Assembly: GCA_024644585.1 (NCBI GenBank)
Contig: JAHEHM010000001.1
Location: 1-59,806 of the forward strand
Source: Porticoccaceae bacterium
GTDB taxonomy: Bacteria > Pseudomonadota > Gammaproteobacteria > Pseudomonadales > Porticoccaceae
DNA: 59,806 nt
Direction of reading: 5' to 3'
This document shows, one piece after another, positions 20,280 through 30,296 of this stretch. The notes beneath the pieces were generated by a model. It was not told where the DNA came from and ran no database searches. It worked only from the letters and a program-made list of their open reading frames with translations. Position 1 is the stretch's first letter; the number at the start of each line of letters is the position of its first letter. The position numbers were made by a program, and so were the translations under genes.

Positions 20280-20969
20280 ATGACAAACAATTTACAAGGC
20301 GGCGATTACGTCGGTATGTCTTTTTGGTTAATTTCCATGGCACTAGTTGCTGCAACAGCTTTCTTCTTCTTGGAGCGTGATCGCGTTGCTGGAAAGTGGA
20401 AAACATCGTTGACAGTATCTGGTTTAGTTACGCTTATAGCTGCGGTTCATTATTTCTATATGCGTGATGTCTGGGTTGCAACGGGAACATCTCCAACTGA
20501 GTTCCGCTATATTGATTGGTTACTTACAGTGCCACTCTTGATGGTAGAGTTCTATCTGATTATGTCGGCAGTAGGCAAAGTGCCTGGTCGCGTATTCTGG
20601 AATCTACTTGTTGGTTCAACAGCTATGCTGCTATTCGGTTATGCCGGAGAGACTGGCATGATGGGCGTAGGCATGGCCTTTGTTCTATCAATGGCATCTT
20701 GGTTCTATGTAATCTGGTACATCATGAAAGGTGAAGCAAGCAAGGTAAATGCAAGTCTTGCTAATGCCAATGTACAGAAAGCCTATAAGACAATGACACT
20801 TCTAGTGACTGTTGGTTGGGCTATCTATCCACTAGGTTATTTCCTAGGCTACCTAGGCGGTGGAGCAGATGCAGGTACTATGAACGTTATTTACAACCTA
20901 GCTGACTTCTGGAACAAAATTGGTTTCGGTATCGTTATTTGGGCAGCTGCAGTAGCTGATTCGGAATAA
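20280..20969 (+). CDS. Proteorhodopsin, green-absorbing type
   Basis: FRYIDWLLTVPLLMVEFYLI (D97/E108 equivalents, Leu at tuning position 105), NLADFWNKIGFG (retinylidene Lys). Confidence 0.97.
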   Translation: MTNNLQGGDYVGMSFWLISMALVAATAFFFLERDRVAGKWKTSLTVSGLVTLIAAVHYFYMRDVWVATGTSPTEFRYIDWLLTVPLLMVEFYLIMSAVGKVPGRVFWNLLVGSTAMLLFGYAGETGMMGVGMAFVLSMASWFYVIWYIMKGEASKVNASLANANVQKAYKTMTLLVTVGWAIYPLGYFLGYLGGGADAGTMNVIYNLADFWNKIGFGIVIWAAAVADSE

Positions 20970-20987
20970 TCTACTGTTAAGAATAGG

Positions 20988-21011
20988 AGAGAGTCAGTTT
21001 TCTGGCTCTCT
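20988..21011 (+). terminator. Hairpin / possible attenuating terminator between proteorhodopsin and crtE
   Basis: AGAGAGTCAG-TTTT-CTGGCTCTCT stem (one G.T pair) followed by CTTTCT, no clean T-tract. Confidence 0.55.
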
Positions 21012-21069
21012 CTTTCTAAAAAAAAATAAAAGACCTATAAAAACAAAAATAAGTAACAAAAAGTTACTA

Positions 21070-22059
21070 GTGATGAGGGTACCACCGATGGCCCCGACAA
21101 CAAAAAACCTATGGCTATCTCAATTAGATAATCTTCTTCATTCCGAGATGCCTAAGAACAACGACAGTTTGGCTATCGCTGCCAACTATCATTTTAAAAA
21201 TCCAGGTAAGGCCTTTAGAGCACAGCTTGCAATTTCAAGTGGCACCGCCCTTAACCTCGATAATAAAGACAATATTCACTGGGCAGCAGCCTGTGAGCTT
21301 CTGCACAACGCCTCGCTAATACATGATGATATTAGTGATGCCAGTACCCATCGCCGTGGACAAAAAAGTATTAATGAGTTTTTTGGCTCTGATATGGCGC
21401 TTTGTCTTGGCGACTGGATGGTTGCCAAGGCATTTGAACTAGCTGCGAGAAATACTCAGCAAGGCGGCCAACTTACCGCTCTCCTCGCGCAGGCAATGCA
21501 AGAAACCTGTAGCGGACAAATTTCTGATACAAGTCAGCGTCAATGCGCTGACTTAGGTGAATGGCAAAAAATTGCTGCGGGCAAAACAGCCCCCTTGCTA
21601 ATAGCACCCATAAAAGGTGCTGCCATTGCAGCTGGAATAATTAATAGATATGAAAATAGTGACTGGTTAAATGATTTAGATCGTTTGGTTAGCTTCTGTG
21701 GACTGGCCTATCAAGGCTACAATGATATAGATGATATTATCCCTTCAAGTCACAAATCCTGTGATCTTGATGGTCGTAAACCCAATCTAGTCGTGAGTCT
21801 TTTTGCCGCACAGGGCACAAGTCAAACAGATTTTAATCAATGGTATTGCTCGAATGATAATAGGCAACTTGCCCATTGGCAGCAACGGATTGCTTCAAGT
21901 GTTGTTATTCTTCAGGCTAATCAACTAGTCGATGACTGGTTAATGCAAGCAGAGCAGTTAGTTACCTCTCTGCCACTAGCATTACAATCGGTCACCGCCG
22001 GCTTAGTTGAATCAGTCAAGAAAACAACCTTGGAAAAAAGCCAATGTCGAATCGCTTAA
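21070..22059 (+). CDS. crtE: Polyprenyl (geranylgeranyl) diphosphate synthase
   Basis: LIHDDISDASTHRRG, GYNDIDDI; position in crt operon. Confidence 0.92.
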   Translation: MMRVPPMAPTTKNLWLSQLDNLLHSEMPKNNDSLAIAANYHFKNPGKAFRAQLAISSGTALNLDNKDNIHWAAACELLHNASLIHDDISDASTHRRGQKSINEFFGSDMALCLGDWMVAKAFELAARNTQQGGQLTALLAQAMQETCSGQISDTSQRQCADLGEWQKIAAGKTAPLLIAPIKGAAIAAGIINRYENSDWLNDLDRLVSFCGLAYQGYNDIDDIIPSSHKSCDLDGRKPNLVVSLFAAQGTSQTDFNQWYCSNDNRQLAHWQQRIASSVVILQANQLVDDWLMQAEQLVTSLPLALQSVTAGLVESVKKTTLEKSQCRIA

Positions 22060-23552
22060 ACGGTCAAGCAACAAAATCACAGCATGCCATTGTTATTGGC
22101 GCTGGATTTGCAGGAATAGCAACAGCATTAAGATTAAGAGCATTAGGTTACCAAGTCACTCTCATGGAGAGACTCGGCAACCTAGGTGGTAGAGCGCAGG
22201 TTTTTGAGCGCGGTGGCTATACCCATGATGCAGGACCTACGGTGATTACCGCTCCCTTTCTATTTGATGAGCTTTTTGAGTTATTTGATGAAAAGCTTGA
22301 AGATCATTTAAATTTTGTCCCCCTTGATCCTTTTTATCGATTTCATTTTAGCGATGGTAGTCAGTTCGACTATCGAGCCTCAATTGAGGATACCCTGACA
22401 GAAATTCGTCGCTTTAGTCCTAAAGACGCTGACGGCTATCTGGCTCTGCTTGATCAGTCGAAGAAAGTCTATGATATTGGCTTTAAAAAGCTGGTTCATA
22501 GGCCCTTTAATAGTCTGTGGCTAATGATCCGACAGATTCCTGCATTGCTAACTTTAAAGTGCTATAGAACAGTCTCTCAGCTAGTTGGCCATTATTTAAA
22601 GCACCCTCTTATTAGGCAAGCTTTTTCAATCCACCCGCTGTTAGTGGGAGGCAACCCCTTTAAAACCACGGCAATTTACACGCTGATCCATTATTTGGAG
22701 CGTCGCTGGGGTGTCTTTTTCTGTATGGGAGGAACGGGTAAATTAGTTGCCGAACTGGGTAAACTTATGGAGCGCCAAGGGATTAACATCGTTTTAAATG
22801 CCGATGTGGACGAAATAATTACTGAGAAAAATCAGGCTACGGCAGTTCGCATGGCAGATGGTACTGTTTCTGATGCTGATATAGTGGTATTTGGCGGTGA
22901 TCCAGAAACCTGTTACCAGCATTTACTACCCAACAAAAAGAACCTGATGCCAGCTGTTAAAAAGCGTTATAGCATGGGGTTATATGTGCTTTATTTTGGC
23001 ACTAAAAAGCTTTACCCCGATGTGGCTCATCACAGTATCTGGATGGGACCTAGGTTTGAGGAACTGTTATCTGAAATATTTGATAGCAAAAAAATGAGCG
23101 AAGATTTTTCACTCTATCTCCACAGGCCTACTGCAACCGATAAAAGTTTTGCCCCTGATGGTTGTGAGTCTTTTTATGTGCTCTGCCCTGTGCCTAATCT
23201 ACAGGGTGATATCGATTGGCAGACTGAAGGGCCAAAACTTCGTGATCGGATTGTGAGTGCATTGGAAGAATCCATTTTGCCTGAACTTTCTTCGGTAATT
23301 GAAGAGGTATTTTGGATGACCCCTGAGGATTTTGCCAACGATTATCGTTCTATGCATGGCGCGGGCTTTTCTATCGAGCCAAGACTCACTCAATCGGCTT
23401 GGTTTAGATTTCACAATCGTCATCGCAATGTAAAGAATCTTTATTTTGTGGGCGCTGGAACGCACCCTGGGGCGGGTTTACCGGGTGTAGTTAGCTCGGC
23501 TAAGGTGGTCGAAGAGCTTCTCACTGGTGTTGAGGTGGGCTCAGGCGGATAA
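22044..23552 (+). CDS. crtI: Phytoene desaturase
   Basis: AIVIGAGFAGIATALRLRALGYQVTLMERLGNLGGRA, HPGAGLPGVVSSAKV. Confidence 0.96.
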   Translation: MSNRLNGQATKSQHAIVIGAGFAGIATALRLRALGYQVTLMERLGNLGGRAQVFERGGYTHDAGPTVITAPFLFDELFELFDEKLEDHLNFVPLDPFYRFHFSDGSQFDYRASIEDTLTEIRRFSPKDADGYLALLDQSKKVYDIGFKKLVHRPFNSLWLMIRQIPALLTLKCYRTVSQLVGHYLKHPLIRQAFSIHPLLVGGNPFKTTAIYTLIHYLERRWGVFFCMGGTGKLVAELGKLMERQGINIVLNADVDEIITEKNQATAVRMADGTVSDADIVVFGGDPETCYQHLLPNKKNLMPAVKKRYSMGLYVLYFGTKKLYPDVAHHSIWMGPRFEELLSEIFDSKKMSEDFSLYLHRPTATDKSFAPDGCESFYVLCPVPNLQGDIDWQTEGPKLRDRIVSALEESILPELSSVIEEVFWMTPEDFANDYRSMHGAGFSIEPRLTQSAWFRFHNRHRNVKNLYFVGAGTHPGAGLPGVVSSAKVVEELLTGVEVGSGG

Positions 23553-23555
23553 ATC

Positions 23556-24461
23556 ATGGATGCAGTGCAATCAGGTCAGCTAACGTCAAAACAGGTCTTA
23601 GCTAAACATGGAAAATCTTTTTATTGGGCGAGTTTTTTTCTAGGCAAAAAATTGGCTGATCGCGCTGCACGCCTGTATGAGTTTTGTCGCTTTGTGGATG
23701 ATATTGCTGATGGTGATCTACCCCACCGACATGAGACGCTAGAAGATATCAGTCAAAGTTTAATTAATCCTCAGGTTTCAGCTGGAACAGAGGTGCAAGC
23801 CTTTCTGAAGCTTGCCAAGGATATTGATATCCCCATCAATGCTGCCACAGAGTTACTGGACGGTATGCTACTCGACCAACAGCCTACCGCAGTAAAAGAT
23901 GAAGCCGAACTTTTAAGATACTGTCATGCAGTGGCTGGCACAGTGGGTCTTATGATGTGTAGGGTACTGGATTGTCAGCATGCACGCGCCGATCAATTTG
24001 CTATTGATCTGGGTATTGCTATGCAACTAACTAATATTGCGCGTGATGTTTTGGAAGATGGCAAGATGGGCCGTCGCTACATTCCTGCCGACTGGGCTAA
24101 TTATACTGCTGAGGATATTGCTCAGGCACAGCCCCAATGTCGAGATTCCGTGGCTATGGCCACTAAAAGACTGCTTAATTTAGCGGAAAAATACTATACC
24201 AGCGCCCTATTAGGCATACAGCTACTCCCCTTTAGATCACGTTTTTCGATAACGGTTGCCTTGCGTATTTATCGACAAATTGGCATCGTATTAAGACGTC
24301 GTCACTGCGCCTGGTGGAAGGGTCGAGCAATGGTAGGTAAAACTGAAAAAATTATTATTAGCTTATATAGCCTATTTGACCTTCGGCCAAAAAAAGTCCC
24401 ACCGCACCAATCAGAATTACATACAGCTCTAAAAGGATTGGCGGGTGTTGATGGAAAATAA
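23556..24461 (+). CDS. crtB: Phytoene synthase
   Basis: RLYEFCRFVDDIAD, QLTNIARDVLEDGKMGRRYIP. Confidence 0.96.
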   Translation: MDAVQSGQLTSKQVLAKHGKSFYWASFFLGKKLADRAARLYEFCRFVDDIADGDLPHRHETLEDISQSLINPQVSAGTEVQAFLKLAKDIDIPINAATELLDGMLLDQQPTAVKDEAELLRYCHAVAGTVGLMMCRVLDCQHARADQFAIDLGIAMQLTNIARDVLEDGKMGRRYIPADWANYTAEDIAQAQPQCRDSVAMATKRLLNLAEKYYTSALLGIQLLPFRSRFSITVALRIYRQIGIVLRRRHCAWWKGRAMVGKTEKIIISLYSLFDLRPKKVPPHQSELHTALKGLAGVDGK

Positions 24462-25563
24462 TCTGACTGATGAAATTATCGAAACCGATATCGCCATTAT
24501 TGGCGGCGGTAGTGCGGGAATAACCCTTGCTAGCAAACTGTCACAGCACAATGCTGTGGTAATTGAACCTAAGACCCCTGCCGAGCGCGACGCTTGCTGG
24601 GCATTATGGGCGACCTCTGATCAGCAAGCTAAACTTAAGTCAGCCACTAAGGGTCGTTGGAGTCAGTGGCGACTGGTGGATTATGAGCAAGAGATTATTC
24701 ATAACAGTCATGAATATAATTATATTAGTTTAAGCTCTGCTGATTATTTAAGTGCCTGTGAAGAGACATTATCCGCTAATGTTAAGTTGGTTAGAGCCAC
24801 TGCAGAGAGTATTAAGCCTAAGGGGCATGGCGGCTCTTTTTCTGCACAGGGTCAAAACTATCAGGCTAATTATATTTATGATTCGCGCCCACCTAAGGCC
24901 GCCAAAGAGGGTTTAAAACAACACTTTTTTGGCCTCGAGATTCGCACCAAAAGCCCCCTTAAGGCACCTGATATTGCAACTCTGATGGATTTTCGGGTGG
25001 ACCAATCACGGGGTCTGCATTTTATCTATGCGCTGCCTTACTCCGATCGTGAAATATTGATTGAGTCCACAATGATCTCTAAATCATTAGAACCTGAGGA
25101 TTGGTATAGGCAGGCAATTGATCAGTGGCTCGATCAGCATGGAATTGAAATTGAAACTATTGTGCGTCAGGAGTCTGGAATTATTGCTATGCATAGTAGT
25201 CTTCCCATTGACTCAAACTTGGCGTGCATTGGTGCCGCGAGTGGTGCAGTTAGGCAATCATCTGGCTATGCCTTCACCAATATTCAATCACAGATTAGGC
25301 AACTGGTTGAGGGTATAGAAAAAGGTGAATTCGAGGTGCCAAAACCTCTCTCAAGTCTGCTGAATTATATGGATAAACTTTTTAATGGCGTACTGGTAGC
25401 ACAACCCCAGCTTGCCGTGACCCTTATGATGCAAACGGCTAAATCCCTTAACCCTGAAGGTTTTGCGCGCTTTATGCTGGGACAAGCAACTTTGTTCGAT
25501 TGGATAAGGGTTATTTTAGCCATGCCTAAAATTCCTTTTTTAAAACAGGTATTCAAGCGATGA
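24445..25563 (+). CDS. crtY: Lycopene cyclase
   Basis: DIAIIGGGSAGITLASKL, IYDSRP, GAASGAVRQSSGYAF. Confidence 0.93.
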   Translation: MLMENNLTDEIIETDIAIIGGGSAGITLASKLSQHNAVVIEPKTPAERDACWALWATSDQQAKLKSATKGRWSQWRLVDYEQEIIHNSHEYNYISLSSADYLSACEETLSANVKLVRATAESIKPKGHGGSFSAQGQNYQANYIYDSRPPKAAKEGLKQHFFGLEIRTKSPLKAPDIATLMDFRVDQSRGLHFIYALPYSDREILIESTMISKSLEPEDWYRQAIDQWLDQHGIEIETIVRQESGIIAMHSSLPIDSNLACIGAASGAVRQSSGYAFTNIQSQIRQLVEGIEKGEFEVPKPLSSLLNYMDKLFNGVLVAQPQLAVTLMMQTAKSLNPEGFARFMLGQATLFDWIRVILAMPKIPFLKQVFKR

Positions 25564-26360
25564 CTAGCTGGGATATGGTTGCATTAGTGGCCATCATTTT
25601 ACTGGGTGTTCCCCATGGGGGTTTTGATGCCGCTATTGCCCGACGCAGTGGCTGGCAAATGAACGGTGCACTTGCTTGGCTTGGGTTTCATTCTGCCTAT
25701 CTATTGCTGGCTATTGCTGTGGCAATCCTTTGGTGGTGGTTTCCATTAATTAGTTTAGGTGGGTTTTTACTGATTTCAGGCCTTCATTTCGGGGCCAGTG
25801 ATATCGCAGAAACAGGTTCAGATTGGTTGCCATGGCTTGCTCATGGCGGATTAGTTGCAGTGGCAATACCTAATTTTCATACCGAGGAAGTATTAACACT
25901 GTTTAGTTTTTTAACCTCAGCGCAGGCGGCACAACAATTATTAACAGTTCTTTCTATGGTATTTGTTATCTGGATACTCTGTTGCGCTGGCTACTGTATT
26001 TTTACGATTTATCATCGAAAATATCTAAAGCCATTGCTAAATTTATTAGCCCTTATTGGGGTTATGGCAATAACACCTCCACTGATAGGTTTCGCCCTGT
26101 ATTTTTGCCTTTGGCATAGTCGTGGGCATATGTTGCGACTATGGACTAGCTTGTCATCCAATGCGCGCTATGGTGCAACACGCGAGGCCCTGATTTATAC
26201 CCTTTTAGCATGGGGCACGGGGTTGATATTGTTTTACTATCTGAATGGTTCGCCAACCGAAATTGTTTTCAGACTAACCTTTATCGGCCTTGCTGCTTTA
26301 ACCTTGCCGCATATGATCTTGGTGGATTTATTGGATAAACGAAGGAAATCAGCCTTATGA
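25560..26360 (+). CDS. blh: Brp/Blh-family beta-carotene 15,15'-dioxygenase
   Basis: GVPHGGFDAAIARR, GLHFGASDIAE, CLWHSRGHMLR, LPHMILVD. Confidence 0.95.
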   Translation: MTSWDMVALVAIILLGVPHGGFDAAIARRSGWQMNGALAWLGFHSAYLLLAIAVAILWWWFPLISLGGFLLISGLHFGASDIAETGSDWLPWLAHGGLVAVAIPNFHTEEVLTLFSFLTSAQAAQQLLTVLSMVFVIWILCCAGYCIFTIYHRKYLKPLLNLLALIGVMAITPPLIGFALYFCLWHSRGHMLRLWTSLSSNARYGATREALIYTLLAWGTGLILFYYLNGSPTEIVFRLTFIGLAALTLPHMILVDLLDKRRKSAL

Positions 26361-27361
26361 CCGATATTGGCAAACGTAAACAGGATCATATTGAATTGGC
26401 GCTCAAATCAGAGCATCAGTCCAAGGCAGATTCGAGCTTTGATACTGTTCGCTTTGAGCATAATGCACTACCTGAAATATCGCTGTCTGATATTAGCCTG
26501 AACTGTGAGTTTCTTAATCAGAATCTTGCGGCACCACTGATGATTGGTGCCATGACCGGTGGCTGTGAAAATGGCGATATTATTAATTGTCATCTGGGTG
26601 AAGCGGCTGAGGCCTGCAGTATTCCAATGGCGATTGGCTCACAGCGTGCCGCATTAGAAAATAATCAGCCACAGACCATCAGGCAATATGCTCCAAATGC
26701 GATTTTACTGGGCAATATTGGCGCGACCCAAATACAGCAACAGGGCATTGATTTGGCAAAGCGTGCTGTTGAAGCTATTGAGGCCAATGCACTGATTATT
26801 CACCTGAATCCATTACAGGAACTTGTTCAGCAGGGTGGAGACCGCAATTGGAAACTTGTTTTGGAGGCCATTTATCTCTGTGCCGACAAATTATCAGTAC
26901 CAGTAATTGTTAAGGAAGTGGGTGCGGGAATCAGTCCGAGCAATGCTAAACAGCTTGAGCAGGCTGGAATCAAATGGATCGAAGTCGCGGGTCGTGGTGG
27001 TACTAATTGGGCAAGTATTGAGTATGCCCGTAATCAATCGGATTTTGAGCAGCAGGTTGCTTCGCCTTTTCTTAATTGGGGAATGGATACAGCCAAGCTT
27101 TTGCCCGCTATTTCTGCAAACTGCCCCAGTCTTAATTTAATTGGCTCTGGGGGCGTTAGAGATGGCTTAGATATCGCGCGCTGTATTCGCTTAGGTGCCT
27201 GTGTAACAGCCCTTGCACAGCCGTTTTTGGCGCCTGCCCTTGAGAGTACCGAGGCGGTGATTAATAAAATAGACATTCTTAAAGAACAGCTTCGCTGGGC
27301 CATGTTTCTCACTGGTAGCAAAGATCTTGAGGCACTTAAAACAGCCAAGCTGGAGGAATAA
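26357..27361 (+). CDS. fni: Type 2 isopentenyl-diphosphate delta-isomerase
   Basis: [38 protein letters not shown]. Confidence 0.95.
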   Translation: MTDIGKRKQDHIELALKSEHQSKADSSFDTVRFEHNALPEISLSDISLNCEFLNQNLAAPLMIGAMTGGCENGDIINCHLGEAAEACSIPMAIGSQRAALENNQPQTIRQYAPNAILLGNIGATQIQQQGIDLAKRAVEAIEANALIIHLNPLQELVQQGGDRNWKLVLEAIYLCADKLSVPVIVKEVGAGISPSNAKQLEQAGIKWIEVAGRGGTNWASIEYARNQSDFEQQVASPFLNWGMDTAKLLPAISANCPSLNLIGSGGVRDGLDIARCIRLGACVTALAQPFLAPALESTEAVINKIDILKEQLRWAMFLTGSKDLEALKTAKLEE

Positions 27362-27366
27362 TTAGC

Positions 27367-27555
27367 GTGTTTTTACATGAAGAACAGGTCACCTGTCCCT
27401 ATTGCTGGGAGTCAATTACTCTAATGGTTGATCCCTCTGAGTCTCAAACCTATACCGAGGATTGTTTTGTTTGCTGTCGTCCGATTTTAGTTAATGCCGA
27501 GATTGAAGGTGATTCTATAAATGTTAGAGTGACTCAAGAGGATCTTGGGTTTTAG
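27367..27555 (+). CDS. CPXCG motif-containing cysteine-rich protein
   Basis: [15 protein letters not shown]...DCFVCCRPI. Confidence 0.85.
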   Translation: MFLHEEQVTCPYCWESITLMVDPSESQTYTEDCFVCCRPILVNAEIEGDSINVRVTQEDLGF

Positions 27556-27655
27556 GAATTATTCATTTACAGGTTACTGTGGCTATATCACTCAGTTTCA
27601 TTGCGAACCATGTTAGAATAATTGCTATTAAAAAAACCTAAGAGAACAGCGCACA

Positions 27656-28597
27656 ATGGCAATTCAATGGTACCCAGGCCATATGCACAAGGCTAGTAAG
27701 GAGATGACTGAGGCATTGCCTCAGGTTAACCTGGTGGTCGAAGTATTAGATGCGCGCATTCCATTCAGTAGCTCGAATCCTTTTATACAAACATTGTGCA
27801 CCCACAAGCCACGCATAAAAGTGCTAACCAAGTTAGATCTTGCTGATCCCATTATCACTAAACAGTGGCAAGAATATTTTGAGAGCCAAAATAACACCAA
27901 ATCTCTAGCGCTGGATTTAATTAATACGGATCCCAGTGGGCAAATTATTGACCTTATTAATAAGCTCTATCCACAGCAGCCTGAGCGCAATACCTTAGCC
28001 ATGGTCACGGGTATTCCAAATGTGGGTAAATCTACTCTAATTAACTGCCTTGCGGGCAAACATATCGCTAATACAGGTGATGAACCGGCTATCACCAAAG
28101 GTCAGCAACGTATTAACCTGCGCAACGGCATTATGCTTTTGGATACACCGGGAATCCTCTGGCCTAAAATTGATAATCCAAACAGTAGCTATAGACTGGC
28201 GACTACAGGAGCGATAAAAAATACTGCTACCAGCTATGAGGATGTTGCCTTTTTCGCCGCTGAGTTTTGTCTTAAAGAATATCCTCAACACCTTAAACAG
28301 CGTTTTAGTCTTTCCCAGCTTCCTGAAACTGAGATTGAACTTTTAGAAATCGTCGGCAGACAACGTGGCTGCTTACGCGGTGGTAATCGAATTGATTTAG
28401 AGCGTGCCTCGACTATCTTTGTTAATGAACTTCGCGATGGCAAGCTTGGCCCAATGAGTTTTGAGACTCCTGAAGTCATTGATCAAGAAATGATACAGGT
28501 CGAGATTTTGAAAAAAGAAAAGGCAGTACTTGATGAACTGCGTCTTGAGCAAAAAGCCGCCAGAAAAAGAAAAGCCAAGGCTAACCGGAAAAAATAG
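27656..28597 (+). CDS. ylqF: Circularly permuted ribosome biogenesis GTPase YlqF/RbgA family
   Basis: IQWYPGHMHKA, LTKLDLAD, GIPNVGKSTLIN, LLDTPGIL. Confidence 0.95.
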   Translation: MAIQWYPGHMHKASKEMTEALPQVNLVVEVLDARIPFSSSNPFIQTLCTHKPRIKVLTKLDLADPIITKQWQEYFESQNNTKSLALDLINTDPSGQIIDLINKLYPQQPERNTLAMVTGIPNVGKSTLINCLAGKHIANTGDEPAITKGQQRINLRNGIMLLDTPGILWPKIDNPNSSYRLATTGAIKNTATSYEDVAFFAAEFCLKEYPQHLKQRFSLSQLPETEIELLEIVGRQRGCLRGGNRIDLERASTIFVNELRDGKLGPMSFETPEVIDQEMIQVEILKKEKAVLDELRLEQKAARKRKAKANRKK

Positions 28598-28667
28598 ACG
28601 CCTTTATTGATATTCATTTTTAAGCACTGCGTATCTATTAGTCCCCGATATTAATAAAGACTGGGCT

Positions 28668-30209
28668 ATGCAACTTAATTGGCTGGAACAGACCGCTACT
28701 AATAATGCCCTTTTGTCTGATGGCTTCCCAGAGAAGATGGTGCTTTTGGATTGCGAAACTACTGGCGGGCGAGCTAAGTATCATCGCGTTATAGAAATAG
28801 GTTTACTGGTAATAGAAAACGGTCAACTTGTTGAAACCTGGCAATCGTTTATTAACCCTGAAACTATCCTACCCCGTCACATACAAAAATTGACGGGAAT
28901 ATCGCCAAAAATGGTAGAAAATGCGCCTAAATTCGGCGAAATATCAGAAATATTACTTGAAAAGCTTAAAGATAGAACTCTGGTAGCACATAACGCACGA
29001 TTTGATTACAGCTTTTTAAAAAGTGAATTTGAGCGGGCGGGAATAACCTACAGTACCAAGCCACTTTGCTCTGTAAAAATGAGCCGTAACCTGTACCCTC
29101 AATTTAAACGACATGGCCTTTCAGAGATTATTCGGCGCTTTGATTTAAATATTGAAAACCGACATCGCGCGCTGGACGATGCACAGATGATCTATGGGTT
29201 TTTTCTTAAGACCTCTGCTATTTATTCACCACAAGAAATTTCGGCCTGCTGTAAACAGCTTTTAAAAAGGGCCTCATTACCCCCCCTATTAGACCCTGAT
29301 GAAGTTAGTAGCATCCCTAATACGGCAGGTGTCTATTATTTTTATAGCCAACAGAACGAGCTGCTTTATGTGGGTAAGAGTGTCAATCTACGCAACCGAG
29401 TATTAAGTCATTTTTCTTCTGACTATAAGAATTCTAAAGAATTTCAAATGAGCCAGAAAACAGCCCATGTGACATTTGAAACCACACCCAGTGATTTTGG
29501 CGCACAGATAAGAGAAAGCCACCAAATTAAAGCGCTTGCTCCACTGTATAACCGACGATTGCGTAAAACTCGTAAACTTTATCAGTATAAATCCACCACT
29601 GACGCGAATGGTTACCTTCGGTTAGACACTGAAGCTGTTGCATCTGCTAATCCTTCTGATCAGCAATTTGGCTTATTTAGATCCCCAAGGCAGGCGACTA
29701 TTCAGCTTGAAAAATTAGCCGATCAGTATTTTCTTTGTCATCAATTAATTGGCCTAGAAAAGCCTAAGAAACAAAACACCCCCTGCTTCAGAAGCCAACT
29801 TAAAAAATGCTTAGGTGCCTGTTATGGCGCTGAATCTGCCGATAGCTATAATGAACGCCTCAATTCTGCCATATCCCGTTATCAAATTCAGGCTTGGCCC
29901 TATCAGACGGCAATTATGATCGAGGAACGTAATACTGAAGACTCAGATCGAGTGGCTTTTCATATTATTGATAACTGGCGCTATATCACTCAACTTGATA
30001 TTCCAGAGGATATATATGATCTGGGCTATGAGACAACATCTCAAAACTTACCTCAATCATCTTCAACAAACATTCCGCTAATTGCTGATGATAAGTTTGA
30101 TTTGGATATTTATTTTATTTTAGTGCGATTTCTGATTAACGAAGATAATAAAAAACTCTCTAATCTTAAAATATGGTTACTAAAACCCACTTCTGCAACA
30201 GTTGATTAA
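28668..30209 (+). CDS. DnaQ-type 3'-5' exonuclease fused to GIY-YIG (UvrC/Cho-like) nuclease domain
   Basis: DEDDh motifs LLDCETTG, HNARFDYSFL, HRALDDAQM; GIY-YIG TAGVYYFYSQQNELLYVGKSVNLRNR. Confidence 0.92.
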   Translation: MQLNWLEQTATNNALLSDGFPEKMVLLDCETTGGRAKYHRVIEIGLLVIENGQLVETWQSFINPETILPRHIQKLTGISPKMVENAPKFGEISEILLEKLKDRTLVAHNARFDYSFLKSEFERAGITYSTKPLCSVKMSRNLYPQFKRHGLSEIIRRFDLNIENRHRALDDAQMIYGFFLKTSAIYSPQEISACCKQLLKRASLPPLLDPDEVSSIPNTAGVYYFYSQQNELLYVGKSVNLRNRVLSHFSSDYKNSKEFQMSQKTAHVTFETTPSDFGAQIRESHQIKALAPLYNRRLRKTRKLYQYKSTTDANGYLRLDTEAVASANPSDQQFGLFRSPRQATIQLEKLADQYFLCHQLIGLEKPKKQNTPCFRSQLKKCLGACYGAESADSYNERLNSAISRYQIQAWPYQTAIMIEERNTEDSDRVAFHIIDNWRYITQLDIPEDIYDLGYETTSQNLPQSSSTNIPLIADDKFDLDIYFILVRFLINEDNKKLSNLKIWLLKPTSATVD

Positions 30210-30296
30210 AAATATACCCATCCCCCTGTTAGCTTTTTTCTGCGATAATATCTTTTTTAAATAATGTGTCGATAACCCTAAAGTCGACTGCACAGG

